Shown piece by piece: positions 35,925 to 50,309 of a stretch of DNA of 64,000 nt; position 1 is the first letter of the stretch, and each line of letters starts with the position of its first letter. The DNA is from Brugia malayi. Taxonomy: Eukaryota; Nematoda; Chromadorea; Rhabditida; Onchocercidae. The position numbers and the translations under genes are program-made. Where the stretch lies: assembly GCF_000002995.4 (NCBI RefSeq), contig NW_025062284.1:816454-880453 (forward strand). Direction: 5' to 3'. The notes beneath the pieces were generated by a model. The model was given only the letters and a program-made list of their open reading frames with translations. It was not told where the DNA came from and did not search any database.

Positions 35925-37698
35925 TGGTATAAAAGTTTTATAATCAAAAGAAATAAATGTTGCTTAATTTCAATCATATGCTAAAACATAAATTAATCAA
36001 CAATTAAACTGTTAGATTTTTCAAAAAAAAAGCAAATTTTTTATTTCTTTTTATGAAATATAATAGCTAAATAAAGAATTATAAAAGCATTTGAAATGTT
36101 CGATCACAATTGGCACACATTTAAATTAACTTAAAAATTCCAGTTATGAAGTTATTAAATATTAGAAATTCATAATTTTTATTATATTAAAAGGAAACTT
36201 GAAACAATTTAGATGTTTGAATTATTTCATTCTGTTCATCAAAATTTTTAATTTTTTTTTAAATAATAAAATACCTCTTTAAGTGAAGTGAAATCACGCA
36301 TTAGTTCGTTGATAATTTTTGATGATGGTTGACTTAATTCAGCTGCGACATCATCTAACCAACCAATTAAATTTGCTCTATAAAATAAAAATTTATTTCA
36401 AATATAAATTTAATTTCGAAATTTTTGAAATTTGCAAATTTAAATTTGTGTAACTTTTTTTTATTTTTAGCTTACATACCAGATTCTATGCTAATCAGAT
36501 TATGATTTATGAACTTTTAATTTTTAACTTTTAAATTGTTTACAGCAAAAATTATCTAATTATTAAGCATATAATGATAATCAACCAAGTTTGTTACGTT
36601 AATTATCATCACAATTTTGCCTTTTCAAATTTAATTTCAAATATAAATTTATATTTAACTTTAAATTTTTTGAAATTTGTAATTTTAAATTTAATTTAAT
36701 TTCAAAATGTAGATGTAATTTTACAATAAGTTAGTGTTGTAATAATTTTGATATTGTTTTGTTTGTTTGTTTGTTTGTTTTCTCAAAAAATTGAATAAAT
36801 ATCAACTAAGAAATAATTTACCCATATTTACGTTTCAGGAAATCAGGATCACTTTGCATATGATCCGGTTTAGAATAACTGATGAAATTAAGCGTAATTT
36901 AATTTCTTCATCTCTTACAACATCATTCATTTTTTGAATTTTTTGCTTTATAAACGATTGTATTTCATCTATTTTATATTGTTCCTAAAATATTTAACAC
37001 AATTTGACAATTGTACACGAGAATTTTACAATTTTAAATTTAAAAAAAAAAAAAAAAAAAACTTTTTTTTCAATTCACAAAATTGTTATTTTAAAAAATA
37101 ACTATATTGAATCTAAGTAAAATTTGATTTAAAAAAATTTTTTTTAAAACATTAAAATTAGCAAGCAAACTTACAAATCGCTGTTTTAAAGCACGAATTT
37201 TATATGCTTCATACCAACGCATATAAAATAAACAATTTGAATGTGTATTATCATGAAATTTATTTGCTTCTATTTTCCTTTTCCGTTTACTCCATTTATT
37301 TCCGGTTGGTATTATTGAATGAATTTCACCTGGACAGAACCATTCCGAATCTACAAGCGCATCCTGAAAAAAAATTCAAAATTTATAAACGATTTAAAAA
37401 AAATACCATATCACAAATTTATTAACTTAAATATAACCTAAAAAAAAACAAGCAAAATGGGTTTTTTGGCTTTTCAAATTCGGAAATTATCATTATGAAA
37501 TGATTTTAGGTTTAAAATATGTAATATTTTTTGAAAAAAATATAAAGTATGGTATATTTTTCCTTAATTGTAAATTGATAATACTTTAAAATCACACTTA
37601 AAACTTAAAATATATTAATTAATTAAATTTATTCATATTTCACTAACATTTAATTCAATGATGCTTGCCAATGATGAAGCATCCACTTCTGAAGCCAT
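35232..37698 (-). CDS. U-2: six-exon copy of U with a one-base frameshift in exon 3
   Basis: Minus-strand exons: 37698-37648 (17 aa), 37363-37175 (63 aa), 36984-36822 (163 nt), 36377-36275, 35856-35710 (49 aa), 35351-35232 (39 aa and TAG). Exon 3 is 164 nt in every other full copy. Here CTAAAACCGG reads CTAAACCGG, which would shift the frame before KPDHMQ. With 164 nt the protein would be 257 aa. This is the only copy showing the terminal exon (EYVAEFQQLKTFFERNP). The protein is helical and charged, with no signal peptide or membrane span, and is unrecognised. Either a fresh pseudogene or a consensus error in an A run. Confidence 0.65.
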
Positions 37699-39020
37699 CA
37701 CTGTGACAAGCCTTAAAGGAAAGCTAAATTATTTAATTAATTTTTAATCAGTTAATTAATTATGTAAAAATTTAATTATGAATTTAGCAATTTAACAACA
37801 GCTCACAAAGTACAAATTATAATTTCAAATTTTATACTTAATTATGTCATACGCATAAATCTACAACAACAACAAAAATGAATATTTGACAACAAGACAA
37901 TGACAATTAAATGTAAGCATTGTCAGTTTCTTAATTTCTTAATATTTCTATTTGATATTATTTCTTTTACTAATTTTATTATTATTTATTACATAATTAG
38001 TTACTTAAAAATATGTGTTTTTAGTTTTTAATTTTATGAGTTTTCGAAAGTTATTAAAATTTTTAAATCCATAATTTATAGTAATTAGTTTTAATTTTTA
38101 ACTATTTTAAGTACTTCGTAATAATTAGAAATTTTTCAACAAATTGTAATTTTAAAGCAAAAAAAAAAAAAAAAATTTAACTGCAACTAAATTACTTCTA
38201 CTCTATGTACTAATTAATTAACAGAACAGAATGTAACTTACATACTTAGGGATTGAATTGAAATAGGATAACATAAATTAATTTTAATTAATTAATTCAC
38301 TCATTAATTCAAATTAATATAGCAAATAAATATTTGATATTAGAAAAAACAAATTAATTAATCATTTTGACAAATAGTTAGTATAAAATGAGAATTAAGG
38401 ATTGAAATAATCAACTAACATCAATTTTAATAATAAGTAATGTATATCAATTCAATAAGTAAATATTAAGTAATAAGTAAGAAGTAATTGTGAAAGAAGA
38501 AAGTAAGTAATGATTAGATCTACTTGAGCAATAGTAGTAATAATAATAATGTCATTATTGGATCAATAAACTAATATATTTGTATGTGCAAGCAGATATG
38601 CAATTGCACTTGCAACTGCAACTGCAGCTGCACATGCGGCTGCAAGAAATATTTGCTCAATAAATGATTGGAAAAAGAAATCAAAATTTTACTTTTAAAA
38701 TTTTTTATTAAATTTACTAAAATTTTCTTTGTACAACTCAACAAATTTATTAGCAAATATTATTTATCAAATGACAATTTTAAAATATTTTACTAAAAAA
38801 GTGTGCAAAAATAAAATAATTCTATCATAAAATTTTATAAAAATTTAACGAAAAAAAGTTATAAAAAAAGTTTCGAACTTTCAGTTTTAAAATTAATACA
38901 ATTTGAAACTATAATGAAAAAACAGAAATTTCATAGAATTGAGTGTTGTTTGTTTAGATATGATAGAGTTTATGTTATTGTCCTTCTTTTTCTTATTGAA
39001 AGTTAAACTTTAAAATTTAT
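35431..39020. repeat. Direct copy of window bases 1 to about 3.9 kb
   Basis: Base 35431 corresponds to base 1 and order is kept for about 3.6 kb. Differences include the single-unit intron repeat, absence of the insertion at 3065-3105, and homopolymer lengths. Homology to base 1 implies that the first copy extends leftward beyond the window. 37699-39020 holds no gene apart from the hexamer island at 38583-38646. Confidence 0.88.
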
Positions 39021-40753
39021 TAGTAATTAATTTTTTTTTTACATTGCATTCCACTTATAATATGAAAAATTTTAATTAAAACAATAGCATAATATGGACA
39101 GAAATTTTTTTTGTTAAGTAAATAAGTAAATGAGTGAATAAATAAATAAATATTTCTTACTTATTTAATTTTAGAATTTCAAATTAAATATATTTGTATG
39201 AAAAATAAAAATTTTTAAAATTATATTGTTTTAATGAACAGAAATTTTTAATGAAAAATGATATAATTTTAGCAACGGACAAATCTTTTTTTTTGTTTTT
39301 TTGGGTAGCAGATGGATTAATTCAATGAATTTTTTCCAATAATGACTTATGGTTTAATGAACATGGAGTATCATCATCATCATTCGATGGTTTCAATTTC
39401 CTCTGTTACATGTGGCCTCATTGATCATTTTTATTTTTCACCCTTCTTGAACAATTCAAACATTTCATATGATTAATTTCAGGATTTTCTCTTTTCTTCT
39501 CTAATTTTCCTCTCTCTTTTTTTTCTTCCTCTTCTTTTTCCCGCTTTTATCACTTTCGTTATTTTTTTCCTCCCCTCTTTTTCCACTTCACTTAATAGCC
39601 TTTCTTAAATATCATTTGTAAATTTACAAGTACCACTTCGCTAAGATTACTGTAAGACGATCAATTATTTAAGTATATACAACTATTCACATACTTTTAC
39701 ATCATTTATTCACATTTTATTTGAATATACTTACTTAACACGAATATTTACACCTTTAATTTTCTTTTTTTTTTTTTTTTTTTTTTGCTCTTCCATTTAA
39801 TATTTTTCCTATTTTCGTTTTTTCTTTCTTTCTTTCTTTATTCTTTTAAAGAAGCATTTTAATTTAAAATTTATTAATGTAATATGTAAGAAACCATAAT
39901 AATAGCATATCTACTCATATTATTATATTATTAATAATATCTTATTTAATTTTATGAAAAATTTTTTTTTGTTATTCAAAATTTATTAAATTTAGTATGT
40001 ATTAAGAGTAAAAATAAGAGGATTTTTTTTTCTTGAATATCTCACAATCAGGCATATCTAAATTGATTATCACATCTCAATTAAATTTTTTTGACATAAA
40101 AAATTTCATTTAACGAGAAAAAAGTTTTTCCATTTTTCGAATTTGCATTATATCAAAAATTTAATTGGCATGAATTTTTATTTTTATTTATTTATTTTTT
40201 ATTGTTCAAATGATGAATGAAGCAGTTAGACCCAATGAAAAATGTAATATATTTATGACATAATCAAGTGTGAAATAAATAGATTTTGCGCTGATTGAAA
40301 AAAAAAAGATTCATTGTTAATCTGAACTGAAATGAACTATTTACATACATTATCAACGGATAATAATGATAAAAAAAATCTTTTGCATGAGTAATTATTT
40401 AACAAATTATTAAAATTTATTCGTTTCTTTTTGTATTCACTTATTCACAAAAAATGTTAACTGAAACTCAATTAAATAATTATTGTTTATACAAAAAAAA
40501 AATAAATAAAAAATCTTTTACCATCTTTGAAATAAGGCTTTAAATTAAAATTAATGAAGTAAGTACGCAGTTTTATTGATTTTTTTCATTTCTTTTTTTC
40601 TTCCATTCTTGAAAAAAATCAGCTTAAATATGTTAGTTGGAGCAAATATAAAAATATGTAAAAATTTAGCTTAAAAAATGTTTTATTGAAAGGAGAAAAT
40701 AATCCAAGTTAAAATATGTTGTGAAACTCTTAATTTTTTGTTTCAAAATTAAT
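39021..40753. other. Single-copy region left of the palindrome
   Basis: Mostly A/T-rich with C/T runs (39490-39560). A patch at about 39340-39450 is less A/T-biased and open in two forward frames, one starting ATG at 39360 region with a His run (EYHHHH) and one reading NDLWFNEHGVSSSSFDG. Neither has clear splice support, so I do not call a gene. Confidence 0.4.
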
Positions 40754-43707
40754 TTTATTAATTTAAACGACATAAAAACAAGAAAAGCAATATTTAAATA
40801 CATATTTGTCCTTTTTCTTTTTCTTTTCCTTTCCTTTTTTTTTTAATTTTTGCTTCTCTTTTTTTCTCTCTATAAAAGATGAATCAATTTTTTGATTAGC
40901 ATTAAAAATTCAATGATACTTGAAAGACATTACTTAGAGCATATTTTTTGATTGTCTCAATTTAAAATTGATTATTGTAAAGTTCAACTGACTAGACGTA
41001 TTTGAATTCTTAATTTTTGACCTAATTCAAAAAAAAAAAAATGATTTTTTTGTCTTTTCTCTTCATTTCTCCTTCTTTTCCTCTTCTTTTTCCTTTTTTT
41101 TTTTTTTTTAAAATTAATCTCGTGAAAAGACCTATTAACTTGCTGCTGCACTTATCATTAAACTCATTTACCAGTACACAATAGATATATGGGGAAAAGA
41201 AATGGTGAACAAAGCAATTTATAAATGAAAAAATAAATTTTATTCACTAATTTCAGCTATTACTCTTTCAACTCTTCTTTTTTTCTTCTTTCTTTTATTT
41301 TCACCTGATATATTTGTCAACTTTAAGCGAAAAAAAGGAAAAAGAAAAGCTCAAAAATTTTACAAATCTGTTATTTTCTCTCTCTCTCCCTGTCATCAAT
41401 TCTTTCGCTTGCCTTCTCTTTCATTGTTTTTAATATCTTTAATTAGGATTATTTAATTTTTTACAGTTAAAAGAAAAGAGTGGGAGAGAGGACGAGAGAA
41501 GAAAAAATGAATCAAAAATTTTTCTTTATGGGAATTTTGTTTAATTTGACCATAAAAATACTTTCTTTTTCATCTTCTTCTTACATTTATGATGACTTCA
41601 TCTTTTGTTAATAGACTTATTACAAACTTTCTAAATCATTTTCCCAGCATTCATTTTGAGGGCAGAAAAAGAAATTCAAGAAAAGCAAAAAAAAAAAGTT
41701 AAAAGGAAATAAAGTACTTAGATTTATTGCTTTTTTTGTTTTTCGTCATAAATTTGATACATTATTATAGTGGTGACACATTGAAATTGCTATTAGCGAA
41801 TTAAAAAATCAGTTTGAAAAGATAAGCAAATAGATAAATGAAAGAAAAAAGGAAAAGCAAAAGTGAGTAAATGAAAAGGAAGAAAATATTTCTTCTATAA
41901 AAAGTAATAAATTATTTTGAGTCTTCTTTTTTAAATAATAACAAGAACAGTAACAAAAACACTAATAATAATAGCAATAATAATAGTAATAATGATAATA
42001 ATAATAATAAACTGAATAATTAGATAAATAAATGGTAGTGGTTATTTAAGATATCGGAAAAATGAAAAATGTAAATATTAAAATGGGATTTATTCTTCCC
42101 TTTTTCTTTTTTTTTGGTGCACTTTAGTTGCTATTTATATACTTTGCATAATCGAAAATTATCCATTAAAGCCTTTTCAATTTTCAATTTTTCTTTTCAT
42201 CTATATTTCTGAAAAATAGAACATTCCAATGTACTTTTTTAAAAAATGAACTTTGAAATAATTTAAAAATTTCTTTCCATTGAAAGCTATTTTATTTGCT
42301 ATTTAATTGCAAATGACACAGTTTAAAAACAAATATTAATAATATTATTATCATTTCCTTCTATTAGAAATATTAAATAAAAGAATGAGAAAACAAAAAA
42401 CGATCAAAAATTACATAATTAGTAAATGTCAAAATAAATGAATGAAATTAATTTTTATTCATTATTTATTCATTTCTAAAACAACAACAAAAAAATTTTT
42501 CTTCTACTACGCTAAATTCAAGCATATTGCTAATGATAATTATTTTTGAAATTGATTATGTTATTAATGGGTGTGTTGAGCTATTACATATTCAACGAAT
42601 CATTATTTCTGAATATTTTATTCATATTAACTCCATTTCATTTGATCATTTTCTTTTCTCCCTTTTTTTTCTTCTTGTGGAAACGATACATTAACATTAA
42701 AAATTCAACGATTTCACATTAGCTTCACTCATTCCTTCCCGTTCTCATGTTCTTATTCATCCCTCACATTTTACTTTTTTCTTTCTTTTTTTTTTTTTTT
42801 TTTTTTTTTTTGTTGTTATGTTCATGAAAGAATTTCTTTTTCGTTTTTATTTTTGCAATAAATAAAGTTAATTCTTATTGTACTAAATATAATTAGTTTA
42901 CTTCATACATGAAAAATAGTTTGCTTTTGTCATATAATGGTAATTGTTAAATGCTTAATGTTTTTTATTGGTATTAATTTAGCACAAATTCTTTTGTTAA
43001 ATTTTAACTGTTTCACATTTCCTTATTTTTTATGACTTTAAAAGATTTATAAAATGTAAAATTTAATTATCCCTACCTCCTAAATTGAAGTAAAAAAATT
43101 TGTTGATGATTAAGAATTATTATTATTATTGATTTCTAACTATTGTTACTATAACTATTATTATTCATGTTAATATTAGCATTAATATTAATTTTATTAG
43201 TACTGTTATTGTTATTATTATTTGCTATCACTATTATTATTTCTATTTTAGTAAAGCAGAATTTGACTATTATAACTTGAAGAATGGTTAGAACAATATC
43301 AGAACAATGCTAATTCAAAATTAATAATTTGAGAGATGAAATAGCAGTTTTAACTAAAGCTGGATAAGCGATAATAAGTTATTTTCATTATTATTTGACG
43401 AACAAGTTTGATTACGAGTAGCAATTAATCCTTTTGTTCTAATTTTTAAACAATCTCATATAAATGTACGAATTTAAAAATTCATATTATAGATCCATGT
43501 TAACAATTGATATGTTGTGCAACTAATATTAATTCATAGTTATATCTGTTTTAATGATTAAATTTCGTTTTGAAAATATTTATTAAACGACAATCATTTA
43601 AAAACTTCTTTGAATTTTATTTCTTTTTTTGTGTTGAAAAAAATACGACTAAAAAAACTTTTACCCTTTTATCTCAATTCAGTTAACATTTTTTCCGTTC
43701 AACAACA

Positions 43708-43743
<36 letters not shown>

Positions 43744-45655
43744 CAGGAGGGAACGATTTGAAACTTTTTTTATTGTTCAACTTTTAATTTGTAACATGAA
43801 ATTTCTATTATTATTTATTTTTTTGTCTTTTTTTTAAAAAAATGGACTAGAAAAAGAAAAAAAAAATTATTTATTTTCCAAATGAAACATAATGCTTATT
43901 TCTTCGTTTTTTTTTTTTTTTTTTCCATAATATTAATTATGAAAATAAATTAAGAAAAGAAAGGTAACGAAGAAATCATTATTTTAATTGAATTTTGTTT
44001 TATATTTTCTCACAAAAGATTTGATATTTTGGGGAGAAAATAATTGCGCAAAATATAATTTGAAATATTTTTTTTTAAATCCAATTTTTGATGTTTAAAA
44101 TATAAACGTTATAGAAGAAAAAAGAGCAATAAGGATAATAAAATATTATATATATATTTTTTGAGTATATATGCATGTATGTATTTATGTGTATGTGTGC
44201 ACTTAAGCGGATTGTTTTTTTTTTTTGAAATTATTTCATATACTTGGTGAAAAATAAAAATGGTCATCAAATGAGATGGTAAATGTATACGTCTTCATAT
44301 CTGTGTACTAAATGGATCGCTTTTAGATAGTCTATTTATTATTTGCTTCAATCTACTCAAAGAAAAAAAAAAGAAAGTGAAAACGAAATAGTAAGAAAAT
44401 ATAAATAAAAATGCGAGAAAAATGAGGTAAAAAATGAAGGTGAAAAAAAAATAGTAAGGAAAAAAGTTTGTTAAAAATATTAAATAAAATTAAAAAAATT
44501 GGTGTTGAAAAAAAAAAAAATGAAAGAAAAAGATTGAAATAAAATGAAAGGATGAAAAAAAACGGAAGAAGAAAAGTGTAAGAGGTATAATTTAAATGAT
44601 TCATATTTAATTAAGCACATTATCGTAAATTTATCCTAAAATACAATTTTCTAACTCATTTCTTTTTTTAAATTGTCCGCAGTGTGAAACTGTTAACTGT
44701 CAATTATCACACTGTTACTATTTGATATAATCATACTCATTTGACAAATGTGATCATTTATTTACATGAGATTTAGTGCGAGCTTCGGATTGCGGTCCTT
44801 CAAACTTAAGATCTTTATCATTTCATCTATCGATAACCTTTTCATTTCTTACCTTCATCATTTCTTCCTAGTATTGTCAAATTGAAATTTGAACTTTATT
44901 TATTTAGAAGAACAAAAATTACAATAAAAAGAAAGGATCGTTTAAATATGATAGTGATAAGAGCAAATGAAACAGAAATGATATGTTATAATATGAATGT
45001 AAAATACGAAGATAAGAATAATAATTATTTGAAAATTACATTAGCTATAATTTATCATATGGAATAAGGCATGACTAGAATTATTTGATAGCTAATTAAA
45101 TAAATAAATGAATAATTAATTAATATGATATGTAAATAATTTAATAATTGCTATCAGAGATGTAAAAGTGAAACAAAAATAAAATGACGAGAAAAAAGTT
45201 ATAATTATTAGACAATAATCCTATATGCTAAAAAGAAAAAAAAATGATAATGAGTTTTAATTTGACAAAAGTTGATTAATCAAGCAATTCTTAACTACAA
45301 TTAATCTTGTTCTTTTTTTAAATAAAAATTTAAAAAAATAGTTAATCATTTCATAATTACTGTTTTATTTTCAAATTTGTTTAAATAAATTTCATTCTTT
45401 TAATATGCTACTTAAAATCTCCGGTTTAATTTTTTATATAACGATTGAAATTTAGTGTAAATAAATGCTAAATTAAAATGAAGTGAGGCATCAGTATTTG
45501 TTAATTAACCTTCACTAATTAATTTGTTGAATATAACAGCTGATTCGTAGGAAAAGTGAAGTTTGGTACACTTTGTCAGGCCCATTTTCGCAGTTTTGTC
45601 AGTTCTTGACATCCCATACCAATCATTTTATATTAAAAAAAATTTGTTAGCACTC
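40754..45655. other. Gene-free portion of the left palindrome arm
   Basis: A/T-rich DNA with C/T and purine runs, an (AAT)n patch at 41936-42012 and a poly-A run at 43714-43740. Higher-complexity patches occur at 44665-44850 and 45535-45630 but without a supported exon. No mobile-element protein is seen. Confidence 0.55.
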
Positions 45656-45674
45656 AAATAGCAAGCAAACTTAC

Positions 45675-46372
45675 AAATCGCTGTTTTAAAGCACGAATTT
45701 TATATGCTTCATACCAACGCATATAAAATAAACAATTTGAATGTGTATTATCATGAAATTTATTTGCTTCTATTTTCCTTTTCCGTTTACTCCATTTATT
45801 TCCGGTTGGTATTATTGAATGAATTTCACCTGGAGAGAACCATTCCGAATCTACAAGCGCATCCTGAAAAAAAAATTCAAAATTTGTAAAGAATTAAAAA
45901 AACTCCTCATTACAAATTTATCAACTTAAATATAAACTAAAAAAAGCAAGCAAAATGGGTTTGTTTGGCTTTTTCAAATTCGGAAATTATCATTATCATA
46001 AAAATAATTCCGGGAATAATTTTAGCTTTAAAATATGTAATATTTTTTGATAAAATTGTAAAATATGTAGTATTTTTAGTTACAATGAATAAATCAATTC
46101 GGATTTATGATTATCATAAAATTAATTCCGGAAATGATTATAGGTTTAAAATATGTAATATTTTTTGATAAAATGTGTAAGATATGTAATATCTTTAGTT
46201 AGAATGAATAAATCAAAATTACCTTACGATTGTGCAGAAAATATTTTTCCTTACTTATAAATTGATGATAATTTAAAACATAGTAATTAATTAAATTTAC
46301 TTATATTTCAGTAACATTTAATTCAATACTGCTTGCCAATGATGAAGCATCCACTTCAAAAAAAAAAGCCAT
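45675..46372 (-). pseudogene. U-4L: exons 1-2 of U in the left palindrome arm
   Basis: Minus-strand exon 1 46372-46316 and exon 2 45863-45675. The third codon region of exon 1 is replaced by a T run: Met-Ala-(Phe)3-Glu-Val-Asp, still in frame here (57 nt). The exon-2 donor is kept, but homology ends some 10 bp later at 45660, so exons 3-6 do not follow in order. Exon 3 lies separately at 50310-50473 on the opposite strand. Cys to Ser in EWFSPGEIH distinguishes this copy. Non-functional as a whole gene. Confidence 0.7.
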
Positions 46373-47284
46373 CACTGTGACAAGCCTTAAAGAAAAGCTA
46401 AATTATTTAATTAAATTTTTTATCAGTTTAATTAATTATGTAAAAATTTAATTATGAATTTAGCAATTTAACAACAGCTCACAAAGTACAAATTATAATT
46501 TCAAATTTTATACTTAATTATGTCATACGCATAAATCTACAACAACAACAAAAATGAATATGTGACAACAAGACAATGACAACTAAATGTAAGCATTGTC
46601 AGTTTCTTAAATTCTTAATATTTCTATTTGATATTATTCCTTTTAATAATTTCATTATTATTTATTACATAATTAGTTACTTAAAAATATGTGTTTTTTA
46701 GTTTTTAATTTTATGAGTTTTCAAAAGTTATCAAAATTTTTTAAATCCATAATTTTTAGTTTTAATTTTTAAGTACATAGTAATAATTAGAAATTTTTTC
46801 GACAAATTGTAATTTTAAAGCAAAAAAAAAATAAAAAAAAAATTTAACTGCAACTAAATTACTTCCACTCTATGTACTAATTAATTAACAAAACAGAATG
46901 TAACTTACATACTTAAGGATTGAATTGAAATAGGATAACATTAATTAATTTTAATTAATTAATTCATTCATTCATTGATAACTAATGTTGTACCTCTGTT
47001 ACAAGTTTAATTTAAATTAATATAGCAAATAAATATTTGATATTAGAAAAAAACAAATTAATTAATCATTTTGACAAATAGCTAGTATAAAATGAGAATT
47101 AAGGATTGAAATAATCAACTAACATCAATTTTAATAATAAGTAATGTATGTCAATTCAATAAGTAAATATTAAGTAATAAGTAAGAAGTAATTGTGAAAG
47201 AAGAAAGTAAATAATGATTAGATCTACTTGAGCAATAGTAGTAATAATAATAATGTCATTATTGGATCAATAAACTAATATATT

Positions 47285-47349
47285 TGTATGTGCAAGCAGA
47301 TATGCAATTGCACTTGCAACTGCAACTGCAGCTGCACATGCGGCTGCAA
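47285..47349. repeat. Hexamer-like island in the left palindrome arm
   Basis: Same array as 28150-28213 and 38583-38646 (TGCAACTGCAACTGCAGCTGC then CATGCGGCTGC). A shorter version with units deleted is at 48746-48787. Mirrors are at 57421-57482 and 55988-56029. Confidence 0.75.
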
Positions 47350-48089
47350 GAAATATTTGCTCAATAAATGATTGGAAAAAGTAATCAAAATTTTACTTTT
47401 AAAATTTTTTATTAAATTTACTAAAATTTTCTTTGTACAACTCAACAAATTTATTAGCAAATATTATTTATCAAATGACAATTTTAAAATATTTTACTAA
47501 AAAAGTGTGCAAAAATAAAAATAATTCTATCATAAAATTTTATAAAAAATTAACAACAAAAAAAAGTTATAAAAAATTTTTGAACTTTTCAGTTTTAAAA
47601 TTAATACAATTAATTAATTTCATATATTTTTATTTTTGAAAATATAATGAAATAACAGAAATTTCATAGAATTGAATGTTTGTTTTGTTTAGAAATGATA
47701 GAGTTTATATTATTTTCCTTTATTTTTTATTGAAAGTTAAACTTTAAAATTTATTAATAATTAATTTCTTGTTATAAATAACATTTAAATAAACAAAAAA
47801 TTAAAAAAAAAAAATTACGAGAAAAAAGGAGTTATAGAAATTTTAGACATTTTTTCATTTATTTTCATGAAAAAAAAAAATAAAATATAATTTAATACAA
47901 TAAAAATATATAATAAAATAAAAATGCAATTTTTAGCATATTACAATAAATTATATTTTTATTGTTATTTTTCATGAAAATAAAATGAAAATCTGAAATA
48001 AATATTAATTAGTAGCATAAGTGATAATTGAATATTTAATTCACTATCAATTAACAAATAGCAAATTTGCCTTTTCAAAATGATATTTT

Positions 48090-49600
48090 AATTTTTCTTA
48101 ATTTCTTAATATTTCTATTTGATATTATTTCTTTTACTAATTTTATTATTATTTATTACATAATTAGTTACTTAAAAATATGTGTTTTTTAGTTCTTAAT
48201 TTTATGAGTTTTCAAAAGTTATCAAAATTTTTTAAATCCATAATTTTTAGTTTTAATTTTTTAAGTACTTAGTAATAATTAGAAATTTTTTCGACAAATT
48301 GTAATTTTAAAGCAAAAAAAAAAAAAAAAAAATTTAACTGCAACTAAATTACTTCTACTCTATGTACTAATTAATTAACAAAACAGAATGTAACTTACAT
48401 ACTTAGGGATTGAATTGAAATAGGATAACATAAATTAATTTTAATTAATTAATTCATTCATTAATTTAAATTAATATAGCAAATAAATATTTGATATTAG
48501 AAAAAAAACAAATTAATTAATCATTTTGACAAATAGTTAGTATAAAATGAGAATTAAGGATTGAAATAATCAACTAACATCAATTTTAATAATAAGTAAT
48601 GTATATCAATATAATAAGTAAATATTAAGTAATAATTAATTGTGAAAGAAGAAAGTAAGTAATGATTAGATCTGCTTGAGCAATAGTAGTAATAACAATA
48701 ATAATGTCAAGAATTATTGGATCAATTAAACTAATATATTTATATGTGCAAGCAGATATGCAATTGCAGCTGCAAGTGCGGCTGCAAAAAATATTTGCTC
48801 AATAAATGAAAAAGAAATCAAAATTTTACTTTTAAAATTTTTTATTAAACTTACTAAAATTTTCTTTGTACAACTCAACAAATTTATTAGCAAATATTAT
48901 TTATCAAATGACAATTTTAAAATATTTTACTAAAAAAGTGTGCAAAAATAAAATAATTCTATCATAAAATTTTATAAAAATTTAACGAAAAAAAGTTATA
49001 AAAAAAGTTTCGAACTTTCAGTTTTGAAATTAATACAACTAATTAATTTCATATATTTTTATTTTTGAAACTATAATGATATAACAGAAATTTCATAGAA
49101 TTGAACAGAATTTCATTCATTTTCATGAAAAAAAAAAATAAAATATAATTTAATACAATAAAAATATATAATAAAATATTGTCCTGTCCATAATTTTTAA
49201 CATATTACAATAAATTATGTTTTTATTGCTATTTTTCATGAAAATAAAATGAAAATCTAGCAAATTTGCTGTTTCAAAATGATTTTTTTAATTTTTAAAA
49301 TTTACAATTCCACCTTTTTTTCTTTAAAAATTTTATCGAAGATTTTTTCATAATTTTAAGATAAAAATAAATTTTTTTGAAGAAAATTTTTACAATAATC
49401 ATTCTAAATTGGCATTTTCTGAGATTTACAATTGAGAATTAAAACTTAACAAAAATTAAAAACAAAATTAAAACTTAAAATTAAAGTTGGAAATTAAAAT
49501 TTCCGTTAATTGCCCATCGAAATAAAAAAAAAAATTTCCTCCCTTGTAATTCAATTTTTCGATGATAATTTAATTTTATTAAACAAGTAAAAAACACTGC
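48090..49600. repeat. Second, internally deleted copy of the 2.7-4.5 kb block
   Basis: Begins at CTTAATTTCTTAATATTTC inside the preceding copy's distal part (cf. 37930) and runs to about 49600 (AACACTGCAATTAATTTAAG). It lacks several hundred bases present at 3800-4200. It forms a direct tandem with 46590-48085 within the arm. No gene. Confidence 0.75.
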
Positions 49601-50309
49601 AATTAATTTAAGCAAAAAAAAAAAAAGAATAAAATGGAGATTTAATCAAAATTTAAATTAAAATTTAAACCTGAGAAAAAAAACTAAGATATTTATGAAT
49701 TTTGAAAAGTAAATCAAACAAACATGTATTAACTGAATTAGATGAAAAATAAATAAAAATTATATTATTAAATTCTTTTACATTTAAATTTCTCAAACAA
49801 ATTATTGAACTATTTTTTTTCTTTTGTTTTTTATAATTTAATCTCTTTTAGATTTAAATTTTAGTGTTGAAAGGCTCCTATTGTTTGTCCATAAAAAAAA
49901 ATTTGCCACATATGCTATCGATTCAATGACAATCGAAAAAATTGTTATTAATTTTTTGCGCCTAAAAATTACTAAAATGATGGTGTGATGAAGTTTTTTG
50001 TGAAAATTTCAAATTCAGAAATGTTCGGTCAGGATGGCTCGTATTCTAGTTAGGAACACATCATACACTAAAAATTTTCAGCACCTGAAATTTCATATTT
50101 CAAACGTATAAGCGATAATCGCAAATCGTCTCCAAACCGGAATTTCAAATTTTGAATTTGGTTCACGTTACAAAATAATTCACAAAATAGTTGTTTTTTA
50201 AATTAACTATTTTGTGAATTGAAAAAAAAATTTTTTTTTTTAAGAATTTGAAATTGCAAAATTTTTGTGCACAATTGTGAATTTATGTTAATTCATTTTC
50301 ATATTTTAG

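Noticed and set aside
44353..44604. Phe-rich open frame on the minus strand and its mirror at 60160-60402
   Set aside because: Low-complexity T-rich translation; the two mirrors differ by frame-changing homopolymer indels.
44680..44714. CAGTGTGA ... TCACACTG inverted repeat
   Set aside because: An 8-bp stem with a 19-base loop is expected by chance in a window of this size; no RNA family recognised.
44882..45067. 61-codon open frame and its mirror at 59697-59882
   Set aside because: Identical in both arms only because the arms are near-identical; A/T-rich composition, no recognisable motif or splice support.
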